From the NCBI RefSeq assembly GCF_030272615.1, contig NC_081412.1, forward strand, positions 481,440,872 through 481,504,871: a stretch of 64,000 bases of DNA, read 5' to 3'. This DNA comes from Cryptomeria japonica. Its lineage: Eukaryota; Streptophyta; Pinopsida; Cupressales; Cupressaceae. The notes beneath the pieces are model-generated. The model worked only from the letters and a program-made list of their open reading frames with translations. It did no database searches and was not told the origin of the DNA. Positions 24,401 to 36,400 of this stretch are shown here, piece after piece; within the stretch, counting starts at the first letter, position 1; the number at the start of each line of letters is the position of its first letter. Made by a program: the position numbers and the translations under genes.

Positions 24401-27400
24401 TCTGGTCTGGGTTTGGGTTTAGATTTGGGTTCGAGAACCTAGTTCGCTAGTTCAGCTAAATTTTGAAATGGGTTTTGGATTCGTTAGTACAAAAACAATG
24501 TAATTTTTTTTTATATATGTGTGTGTGTGTGTGCACGCGCATGTGTAATGTCCCCAATTTTAAGTGACAATTAATTAAATTGATTTTTATTAAGTTATCA
24601 AAAAAATAAAATATATATTCAATTGATAATTGAATACTAATTAATTTAATTAAACAATAATAAAAATAATAAAATATTATTAAATGTCACTTTATTAAAT
24701 AAAGTTCTCCAAAATATTATTATTTATGTCCTTCAAGTCTGCCTAATGTTCTAGATGTTTCTTGGAGTACTTTATAAGGAGGCTGAGTGAAGAAAGGAAA
24801 GCATGCTGGGATTTGATCAACGATTTATTATTTTTGGAGATGGAAACCTTCAGGAGTACAAAAGGGCTGGATAAAAACCCGATTCTTCCAAAGGGGTGGA
24901 TTTGCGTTGGAGTCTACATCAGGGCTAAATTTGTGAAGTCTCCATTGGAGACAAATTTGTAAGATTCAAGGTTTATTTCAGAAAGAAAGAAAATTTACAT
25001 CTTTATTCTATTTGGAAATAAAGTTATCATCCTGTTTGGTTGTCCACTTAATATTTTCTAAGTATGTTATTGTGGGCACTTGTAGCGTTTAATATTATGA
25101 AATCATGGGAATTAATATTTTAGTATATTTGGGCCGACATTAGAAGTTGAAATGTTTATATAAGCCCATGCCCTAATAAGTGGATATACTAAGGCTGGAC
25201 TATAGTTGGGGATGTTAAGTTCTTTCTAAATTCTGTGATCAAATAGGAGAGATGGAAATATGACCTGAATTATGTATCTTGACTGCTGTAGTGTGATTTT
25301 AAGGATGTACCACACTTATCGATTTCGGTGTATGCATCCTCCTCAACGTAAGTAAGTTATATAAATGGATGAGGGGTTACGTAGTGAGGAGATATGTCTT
25401 GCCACGTGGGAAGACACATCTCTTCCCTATGTACCTCTCACCACAACACATAAACTAATTTCATTTACCCGATCGGAAGGAGAACGACTTGTTTAGGAAT
25501 CGTTTTACCACCCGATAACTTGAATGGTGTAACCGTTGCTTAACTGCAATAAGTTAACTTTGATTTATATATCATTTGTTAACGTATATGCCACTAGTTA
25601 ACATATTAGTATATGTAATCTAATTAATATATATATCGGAATCATGAAATAGCACAACCGATGTTACAAAAATTAACACTCCCTCTTAACTAGGGAGGAC
25701 ACATTTCATGTTAGAGAAAACATCACAATTCATCCATTGATTGTGAAGAGAAGAGATATCACACCATAGTGATATTCAGAGATATGGTTCAACAATGAAT
25801 ATCAAGTCTCATGATACTCACCATAACTCATAGTTATCAAGTAAGGTATGTGCACTGGCATCAAGTCACATGATGCCTACCATACTGATAATGATTTCAT
25901 GGCATGTCCATGAATATTATGTTCATAATATTCACCATGAAGATCTCTATCCAAATTATGGTTTATTTAATGATATCAACCAACAGATATCTACCATAAT
26001 GTCTCAAAGATATATATACTATCATGACATGTCCACAGATATCAAGTCACATGATATCCATCAAGATAGTTAAATTGATAGTTGTAAGATCGTCACCTTA
26101 CAATATCAATTTGAAACAAGTGCTCATTATTGAAAAGTCGTCACCCTTCAATAATGTTCATAGAAGGCCCATGAAGTCATGGAGTCACACACTTGACAAA
26201 TAAAAGAGTTTACACATTAAACATCTTTAAATATATTAGTATATCAGAATAAATGAGACTCTATCTCAAAATCAAATAACATTTTCAACCATACCAAGTT
26301 TATCTCTAAAGTGTTCAATCTTGATCCTAAAGAGAGGCTTGGTAAGAATGTCTGCAATCTGATCACCTGTACTAATATAATTCAGTCGGATCACATTCCT
26401 TTCCACCATATCTCGAACATAGTGATAAGGAATCTCAATGTGTTTAGACTTGTCATGAAATACTGGATTCATTGAAAGCTTGATGCAACTCTGATTGTCA
26501 CAGTAGATGACAGTAGGATTTAAGGGCTGACCAAACAGTCCTACAAGCAATTTCCGGAGCCATATTTCTCTTGCTCCCATGGAGGCTGCAATGTATTCAG
26601 CTTCTATAGAACTCTGAGCAACTGAAGACTGTTTTCTACATATCCATGAGATCATTCTTGATCCTAAATTGAAGCAACATCCTGATGTGCTTTTCCTGTC
26701 AACTATGCTTCCAGCCCAATCAGAATCAGTGAATCCATGTAGGTCAAGCTCTACATGTTTATATTTCAAACCAAAACCAATAGTTCCTCGAAGATATCTC
26801 AGAATATGCTTTGCAGCAACAAGATGTATTTCCCAAGGTTCACACATGAACTGACTTAGTGCATTAACATCATAACATATATCAGGTCTTGTGTTTACCA
26901 AATACATCAGAGATCCAATAATCTGTCTGTAGAGTGTAGGATCTGCAAACTTTGATTCTGCAGCTGTTTCCTTTAGCTTGTGTAGATTTGTCTCCATAGG
27001 TGTGGTCATGGATCTACAATCCATCATTCTAAATCTCTTGAGTATATCAATGGTGTATTTTCCTTGATTAAGGATTATATCATCTGCCTGCTACCAAACT
27101 TCCAATCCAATGAAGTAGTGAAGGATCTCTAAATCTTTCATATCAAACTCAGAGGCTAATTCTTTCTTACATCGAGAAATACAATTATCCTCTCTTGTGA
27201 TTAGTAGATCATCAACATAAAGAATAAGAATTAATAATTCACCATTGATTACCTTGTAGTAGAGATTTGGATCTGCTTCATTCCTAGAAAACCCTAATTC
27301 CAAGAGATAGTGATCAATTCTTTCATACCATGCTCTGGGGGCATGTTTTAGTCCATAAAGAGCTTTCTTTAATTTGTAGACATGTGATTCAGCCTTCTAA

Positions 27401-30400
27401 ATCACAAAACCTTCAGGTTGCTCCAAATAAACTTCTTCTTCAATCTTACCATTCAGAAAAGTAGTCTTGACATCCATTTGATGGACTTTCCATCTTTTAG
27501 ATGCTGCAATAGCCAGAACTGCTCGGACAGAAGTGTATCTGGCAACAGGAGCAAATGCCTCTTGATAGTCAATACCTTCTTTCTGTGAAAAACCTCTAGC
27601 AACAAACCTTGCTTTGTGCTTCTCAATGCTGCCATCTACTGCATGTTTGATTTTGAAGAGCCATTTAGATGATACCACAGATTTGCCTTTAGGCCTAGGC
27701 ACAATATCCCATACATCATTTTTCAGAATTGACTTATACTCTTCTGACATAGCATCTTTCCAAACTTGATGCTTGAGCGCATCTCCAACACAGGAAGGTT
27801 CTGCATCAATGATCTCACTCATCAAGGCAGTATAACTGGAAAATAGGTTAGGTCTCTTACTTTCTCTGAAGGTCCCCTTTGGAGCAGCATAATTTTCAGC
27901 TTCTTGAAGCATCTTTTTAGCCCTAAGTGGTCTCTTCCTAGTTTTGGGATAATGTTCTTCTAAAGGTAAGCCTTGAACTTCATGCTCAGCATCTTCAGGG
28001 GTCTCCCTCTGAATCTCAGGGGTGGAATTCTCATCCAAGCTTGTAGGGGGATCTTGGTGTTTTGATTCATTAGAGCTTTCGGACCTCCTGAATGCTATGT
28101 CTTCTTCAAAGATGACATCTCTGCTTAGTTCAATTTGCCTTTGATCAGGTATGTATACTCTGTAGGCTTTAGAGGTTTCACTGTACCCAACAAAAACTCC
28201 TTTCTTTCCAAAAGGTTCTAACTTTGACCTCTTTACTTTGGGGACATGAATATAGACTGGACACCCAAAGATCCGGAAATGACTTATGTCAGGTTTGTTA
28301 ACCAATAAAGGCTTCTTCAGGGCTTTTATTATCAAGAAGAGAATGAGGACATCTATTTTGAATGTACACAGCTGTCCTAGATGCTTCAGCTCAAAATGAG
28401 GTTCTATATTTTGGTCAAACAACAGAGCCCTAGCAACTTCTACTATAGTCCTATTCTTTCTTTCATCTACCCCATTTTGTTGTGGGTTTTAAGGTACAGT
28501 TAACTCCCTCTTAATCCCAGCATTTATACAATAATCTTTAAACATATTAGAAGTGTATTCCCCCCATTGTCTGTTCTTAATGTAATGATTTTCTTACCTG
28601 TCATATTTTTTGCAAGAGCTTTGAATTCCTTAAACTTAGAAAGGATTTCTTCAGACTCTTTGTACCTCAGAAAATATATCCAGGTCTTCCTAGAATAATC
28701 ATCTACAAATATTACATGATATAAAAATCCCCTTAAGGAGGGTACAGACATAGGTCCACATAAACCAGAATGAACTAATTCTAATACATTTTTGGATTTA
28801 CTGTTGCTAGAATTAAAAGACCCTTTAGTATTATTTCCCAAGGCACACCCTTTGCAGACTCCTTCAAATTTTTGACTTAGCTTGGGTAAGCCGATCACCA
28901 TCTTCTCTATCTTAGGTAGAGCATGGAAATGAAGGTGCCCTAATCTTCTGTGCCAAAGTTCATTCGAATCTGGAGTCTCATGAATCAAGGCTAGAGGTGG
29001 AGTGGTGCAAAGTCTGTAGAGGTTCCCTTGTCTTACTCCAATGGTGTGGGCTTTCTTGATGGTGGAGTTCTTTGGCCAAGCAAGTACCTTTCCTTCCATA
29101 AAGGTTACTCTGTAACCCTTATGTGTAGAAACTGAGACAAGGTTTCTCTTTATACCAGGTACAAATAGAACTCCAGTCAGCTGTAGGGATATGCTTGACT
29201 TTAGGTTGATATTGCAGGTTCCTATTCCCATAACTGGATAATTTGAGTCATCACCAATTGTAACTTCTTCATTTGAATTTTCCACAAGTGTATCTAGGTG
29301 CTCACGAAATCCAGTGATGTGTCGAGATGCTCCGCTGTCAATCACCCATGTGTTGGAACTGAAGGTGACTTGACTAGAGAGGGTTGAGTAGAAGACTAGT
29401 TTCTCGGAATCACTCCATTTCTTAATTTCTGCCATTGAAGCTTGTTGCTTGATCTTGTCTAGGCACTTCATTGCATAGTGCCCATATTGGTCACATCTGA
29501 AACATTGTACTTTAGAAATGTCTCTCTTCTTCTTTGAAGACCTCTCCCCATTTGAGCTGTTGTCCCTCTTTCTCTTAAAGTTCTTCTTCTTTCCTTTCTT
29601 GTGGAATTAGAGTTTAGAACTTGAATGTCTTCATTACCATTGTTTTGTTTTATTCCTCTTGTGACAAGTCGAGATTCCACTTGAATGCAATCGGTTTTCA
29701 ATCTATCAAACTTAGGAAATTTAGAACGAGCACTGATTCCTGAATGAACGATTCCCATGAGGTAGGAAGTCCATTTAGGGCTATCATAGCAAGTTCTTTG
29801 TTGTCTACTAGATGTCCAATAGTGGATAGTTGATCCCTAAGCTTATTGATCCTCAAGAAATAGGATGTAACTGTTTCTCCTTTATTCATCTTTATATGGT
29901 GTAGTCGATTCTTTAGGGTGAGAGCTCTGCTAGTGTTGTTGATTTCATAAGTGTCAGCTAGTGCTTTGAACATCTGAAAGGCCGTCTCATATTTATAAAT
30001 AATTGGCACAATGTGGTCTCTCACTGAATCCACAATTATCTTAAGAGCCTTCTCACTGTCCTAGCTCCACTGAATTTTCTCTGTATCATCAGAGGGTTCA
30101 AGATTTTCACTTTTGACATGGGATTCAATTTTATTTTCTTTCAAAACAAGCATGATCCTGAATTTCCAAGATACAAAATTTGATGCTCCATCTAATCGAT
30201 CTTCAAACCTAACTCCGGTTGCCATTAGGATTATAGGAATGTGATATAGTAAGAGCCTGGTGAAAGTCTATGAGATCGTGTACAAAATTTTAATATGATC
30301 TTCCTTAACTTCGCTCTGATACCATGTTAAGTTCTTTTTAAATTCTGTGATCAAATAGGAGAGATGGAAATATGACCTGAATTATGTATCTTGACTGCTG

Positions 30401-33400
30401 TAGTGTGATTTCAAGGATGCACCACACATCGATTTCGGTGTATGCATCCTCCTCAACGTAAGTAAGTTATATAAGTGGATGAGGGGTTATGTAGTGAGGA
30501 GATATGTCTTCCCACATGGGAAGACACATCTCTTCCCTACGTACCTCTCACTATAGCACATAAACTAACTTCATTTACCCGATCGGAAGGAGAACAACTT
30601 GTTTAAGAATCGTTTTACCACCCGATAACTTGAATGGTGTAACCGTTGGTTAACTGCAATAAGTTAACTTTGATTTATATATCATTTGTTAACGTATATG
30701 CCACTAGTTAACATATTAGTATATGTAATCTAATTAATATATATATCGGAATCATGAAATAGCACGACCGATGTTACAAAAATTAACACGGGAAGCAAAA
30801 TATTTGTGGTCTCCAAATATCAAAGGTGAAGGTTTATTTATTCAAATTCTGTAATCATTGACACATGATATTCTCAGTGTCATTTTCAGAAGTGTGGGTG
30901 TTGGCACATTGTGAGGCAGATCTTATTCATTGAGGCCGCTTCCTGTTATGAAATGTAGATTCAAATATTGATCAAGAATATTCCATAAGTTTTGTGCATG
31001 AAGAGGAACCATAGTGATTACAATATCCAGATCCAATAAGCAGATTGTAGGCATCGCAGAGGTACAAGTTCTAACTATAAATTGGGAACTCATCAACGGA
31101 GGCGCTGAGACTGCGAGAGCCCCTCGTTGCAATCAGGATCAAAACTTCTAGCCTTTGCTTGTGTCTTATGACAGGGCAAAGCCTGAGACCAACACAAGTG
31201 AGGATAATACGAACACTAACAATATTCAGGCATTGCATCTAACAAAGTTGACTTACCAATCAACGGACAAAGGAGCACTGGGTTTGCAGGAATAAGGAGT
31301 CCATGCGATCATTGGGAGGATAGGTGTTCAAGGGGGACCTTTCAATTATTGAAATTCAGGACACAGACAGCTACTAGAGATCTGATTGCTTGTGCCTGAG
31401 AACACAAGCAATAATCAATATCATTCTTCTTTTTCCCCCTCAAGTATTTTTTGGGAACATAGTCGGCACAAATCTGTATGTTGATTATTTCTCTTAATTT
31501 CTGATAGATACTATTCTAGGCCCGAAGACAAGCTATGTAAAGAAGGGGTCTCCATGGTTGATAAAGAAGACATTGCAGAAGCTTTCTTCAAGAGGTTTGA
31601 AGAGTTCCATGTTAGCATTTCAGAAACCCTGAGAGAAATGGTGCAATTATTGAGGGATCTCAATCAGCGTCAAGATGTTAATAGGCTTGCAAATGATAGA
31701 GGCAAGCATAGTAACGATAATGAGGAGAGATCTACTGCAGAAGGAGGAAGAGCATCAACAAAAACTAGGTCATTCAGGACCAAGTTTTTGTCAAAGGAAG
31801 ATGTGGGCCAAGGACAACCTGACCAAGCTAATGAGATGGACCGACTTCTTGCTGAATACAATGCGTTTAGTGCAACAGTTCGTGATGACATGACCTTCAT
31901 TGAGTATTGTGGACTGAAAACAAAAGGAGGACATAGGGGGAAAGGGTACGATGAAAGGAAGGACATTCAACATTGTTTGGGGAAGATCACGATCCCCAAT
32001 TTTGATGGGACAAGTAGTTCATCAACAAGGGCATCTTTACAAAAGCTGGATACATATTTCTCTTTGAATCCCATGCTTGAAGAGGAGGCTATTAAATTTG
32101 CTACCCTGTATTTGGAGGGAGTAGCTCACGAGTGGTGACCCAAGGGCATGACTTTATTGCATGACTTTATTTCCAACATAGAAGAATTCAGAAAGGTCGA
32201 TTGAGAGATTTGATAGGACAAATCCAAAAATTCATTTCAAAGGCTTAGTACAACTGAAACAAGCTAAGAAGTGGAAGCATCCAAGTCAGTATGCTTTGAC
32301 TCTATATCCCACAACTTCGACTCTCCTTGCTTGTAGTCATGTTGCTTGTGTGAAAGGAGACACAAGTTGGAATGTTCATATACTAAGTTCTCTGTTCTTT
32401 TTGATTGCAATCTATTGCGCTTTACTGAGTGGATGAAAAAATATGTGCTCCGGTTTCTTTTGATGCAGATGAACTAGCAACTTATGAAGACACTGTAAAC
32501 AATTAAAGTTATAAAATTACATGCAACCTTTGAAGACTAAATAAACTATAAATACAATTTGTGATAAAATTTTGATTGTGAGAGGCTGTAGGTTTTGGAA
32601 GCATTGGCCATGGAAGTACCACCAACTATGAGCATCCTTCTTAAACCTATGACGAAGAGCATCAACACTTAGACCTTTTGCATTCACAAAATCTGTGAAC
32701 TCATTTGTAATCAAATCTCGCACATCATATTTAGGGGAAGAGTCTAAGGAATGTTGCCTTATACCCTTCATACACTTCTAAATCTCTATATGGTGCAAGC
32801 CTTCCTGGCATATCTAGAAATTGGTTGCTGTAGTATTTTGGAGTCAATGCATAAGCAAGAAGATGTAATGGAGTGGTCATCTTGTTCTACTTTTCTTCAA
32901 CAATTGCTAGCAATTGTTTGAAGAAAGTCTCCTTAGGGTCTCGCTTTTTTGCACTTACAATGGACTTCATCTTCTCAAGCATTGAGTCAATGCTATCATA
33001 CACCTCTCAAATGCAAGGCCTATCCATGTCAGTGTAGCGAATCATGCTCATGATAGGCTTGGTTAAACTTAGGAGATATTCCACATGATCTCACCACGAG
33101 TCTTCTAATATCCTTTGCTTGATTTTTGTTGCCCTCTCAATGCTGCTTTGTTTCTATATAGACCAATTTTGGTTGACCACCATATTACAAAGTGCCACTT
33201 TAACTTTCACAAGTCGTCTCAAGACGATTGTGTTAGATACAAAACAAGTCTCTACAACCTATACTAGAAATTAAAGCCAAAATGATTAAAAAATAAAGAC
33301 AAACTTTAAAGAAGAATACACATTACACAATCAAATTTTGAAAATCAGAAAATGTAAAATTAAATTACTACTTCAGTTATCTTCAATAGCTCCAAACTTG

Positions 33401-36400
33401 AAAATTATCTAAAACTTCCTGTAGACATGTGGTGGTTGGTGATGAACATTTGGATATCCTTAGCCTCTTGCTACACCTCTTTGATCCATTCTATTTTATT
33501 CCCAATCTTTGGTAGCATAAGATTGAGTGAGTAGATTGCACAAGAAGTCCAAAATGAAAAATTGATTGAACAAAATAATCGGATAATTACATTGAACGAT
33601 ATACACATGTATATATAGCGGTTACATGACGACGTTCTAAAATTAGAACTAGTCGTTAAAGTGAAATCAAATAAGCTAAAAAGCTTAAAAAGCTAAATGT
33701 AGCTTAAAAGGCTAAATAATAAAAAGCTAACTTAACAAGCTAAATAAGTCGACTAAAAAGTTAAATAGCTAAATAAGTCAACAACTAAGATGACCGCTAA
33801 AAATAGAAGGACCATTATAGAAGATATTAATATTATTTTAACACCCTCCCTAATGGTCATCGTACTCAAGACCCAACAAAAGACATTGTAGGTGTTATGA
33901 TCACAAATGCAAAGACCATTTGCTGCTACGGAGACCCTCCCAGGATCTGCAGAATGTAAATGACCAAGAGTAAAAAAAAGCCGTCCAAGCTAATGTAGTC
34001 GTCACACGCGAATTAGAGATCTGGCACATGCAAATTACTGAAGCCTGAAACCATGATTTTGAGGAAAAAATGAGCAAACCCTTTTGCAAAAGAGTACCAA
34101 CTCCAAAACTGACTGCAAGATACCACGGTTGCAGATGTTCGCCCTGGTAGGTACGACCCAAACTGACTGCAACAAAGCACGATTCTTGAGGAGAAAAATC
34201 GATCAAAACCAGAGAACTTCCGGAATCACAAATCCCATGCGAACTTTGTGTATTACAGATGATTTTTGAGGGAAAAAAACATAAAAACCAGCAAACAATT
34301 TTTGAAGAAACAATCGTGAAAACCTTGAAATCTAAGGTTACAAAACATCGTTTTTGTGGAAAAAACGGTAAAACCAAGATAACCAAAATCTTACGCGAAC
34401 ATTGCAGATTGCAGATGAGATAATTTTTAAAGGAAAATTATAAACCCTACGAATAGTTTTTGAGGAAAAAAATTTGAAAACCCTGGGACCTGTAGAACGA
34501 GAGGTTTGGCCTAGATCAAGGCAACAAGCATTGTTTCCAGGTGTTGTTGCAGCATTTGATTTTTTGTCTGCGTTCCAATATGTTGTTGGTCAAAAAATGC
34601 CATCACGAAAACTGAGGTTGAATGAGGGCAACCTAGTGAAGGTACGAGACAAGAATCTGATTAGAAATCAGAATAAAAGCAGCTGCACAAAGAATCGGAA
34701 CCTTGGAGTTGAATTCGAGGCACAATTCCAATGCATGAATTTCGAGGTTTGCTGGAAATCGTAGAAATTGAAATTTCCTGCAAATTTGAAACCTGGCGGC
34801 AGAAAAAAAACCTTTCGATAAAAACCCTGTAGCCGTTGCCAAAAGCACAAACTGTCTAAAATCGTGATCCCTAGAAAAAACCAATTGATAAAAATCGCAA
34901 AAATCTCTGCTCGCGTGTTAAACGCAAAAAAGCAGTGTCAAAAACCGCGAAAATTGCAAAAACTGAGCTCAGAAGAGACTGCCAAAAATTCTCGCCCTCT
35001 GTCACGACCGCCAAAGCGCGAAAAATCGCGCGCCAAAAACACCCACGACTTGTAGACAGTAAATCGCAAAAATCGCACAAAATAGAATCCCGACGCAGTT
35101 TGCAGAGAAACAAAACTGGGTGCCAAAACTCTTCGCTTGTCTGTAAAAATCGTGTGAACCCTTTCACGTGGGCAAGAAACCCTAGCCGGGAATGCCTCGA
35201 AATTTTTTGATGTGGGTCGGACACAAAAATCGCGGGCATAAAACAAAAATCCAAAAAAAACTTGAACCTGCAAAAAGCTACGACTAGAAACCCTCAAAAT
35301 GGCAGAAAAATCACGTTCTTCTGCACCTCCAAAACCCTCAAAAATTTCACTAACGATTTTTTTATTTAAAAAAACCGATTAAAAAATTCTGGAAAAAATT
35401 CGAGAACGGAGTCCACAATTTTTTTTCTAAAAAATTTGCCAAATGCTAAAAAAATCCCATCGACCCGCTCTGATACCATGAAAAATTGATTGAACAAAAT
35501 AATCGGATAATTACATTGAAGTTTGAACATATAGAGGTTACAAGATGACGTTCTAAAATAAGAACTAGTCGTTAAAGTGAAAATTGAAATCAAATAAGCT
35601 AAAAAGCTTAAAAAGCTTAAAAAGCTAAATAAAGCTTAAAAGGCTAAATAATAAAAGGGTAAATAAGAAAAAGCTAACTTAACAAGCTAAATAAGTCGAC
35701 AACTAAGATGACCGCGAAAAATAGAAGATGACCATTATAGAAGATATTAATATTATTTTAACACAAAAGATATGGCGATATTGTTCCTCAACCAACAAAC
35801 CAACAACTCTACAATTCTTTGCATTGTCTGTCAGGACTTAGATAATGCTATGGGGTTCCATTGTCTCAATGGAAGAAATAAGAATATCAACAATAACTTG
35901 CCCATCTTTTACCCGCCTCTCACAATCCATAGCTTTCAAAAACATTGCCTCTTTAGGGGACACTGCTATGACATTGATCAAGAAACAATCTCTTGAATCT
36001 TTTCACCCATCTAAAACAATGAATACACCTATTGCAATCCATGAATCCCTTATGGGCTTCAATGCATCTTCAACCCCCTTGACTTCTCTTTCTGACAAGT
36101 TGCCACGTACCTTCTCAAAACCTAGGCCTTATACTCTATTGGAGCTTCATTAACACTTTTCAACATCTTTTTTGATATCGGGAGTGAACAACATTGAAAG
36201 CCAACCCATTTGCATATATACATCTTGCTACATCTTGGTCGGCAATGTCTTGACTCTCATTTTGAAATGTACTTTCCCAAGGTCCCTTTGATCTTTTGCG
36301 TACAATGGGTGCTTCACTCTTAGGCTCAGCTGTGGTAAAAAATGGGTGTTGTACCTCAATATTGGGATTAGATGGGGGCTGCATTGCCTTTGATTTTTTT

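Larger units (their letters stand above)
25213..30788 (-). mobile_element. Ty1/Copia retrotransposon, nearly full length, inactivated
   Basis: LTRs at 25213-25678 and 30325-30788 (TGTTAAGTTC...ATTAACA) look about 96% identical by eye. The primer-binding site (GCTCTGATACCA on plus, 30313-30324) abuts the right LTR and the purine tract (CTCCCTCTTAAC on plus, 25679-25690) abuts the left LTR, so transcription is on the minus strand. Gag, protease, integrase, RT and RNase H are in Copia order but interrupted by stops and frameshifts. Flanking 5-mers are GGGGA and CGGGA (one mismatch). A ~590-bp repeat-rich spacer lies between RNase H and the 3' LTR. Confidence 0.95.
33555..35763 (-). mobile_element. 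Non-coding LTR retrotransposon nested in the second hAT
   Basis: LTRs at 33555-33843 and 35479-35763 (TGAAAAATTGATTGAAC...TTTTAACA on plus). Perfect target duplications CAAAA lie at 33550-33554 and 35764-35768. The primer-binding site complement GCTCTGATACCA occupies 35467-35478, touching the right LTR. The purine tract (ATTAGGGAGGG on minus) touches the left LTR at 33844; its neighbour CCCTCCCTAATGGTCATCGT matches the same place in the element at 6477-8144, so the two are one superfamily. The 1.6-kb interior has no gag or pol. LTRs contain repeated AGCTAAAAAGCT words and differ by several indels, so it is older than the 6.5-kb copy. Confidence 0.9.

Noticed and set aside
34871-35297. Overlapping ORFs of over 100 residues inside the 33.5-kb element
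   Set aside because: Phe-rich readings on the minus strand of A-rich non-coding interior; no gag, protease or RT motif, and several overlapping frames are open at once because of composition.
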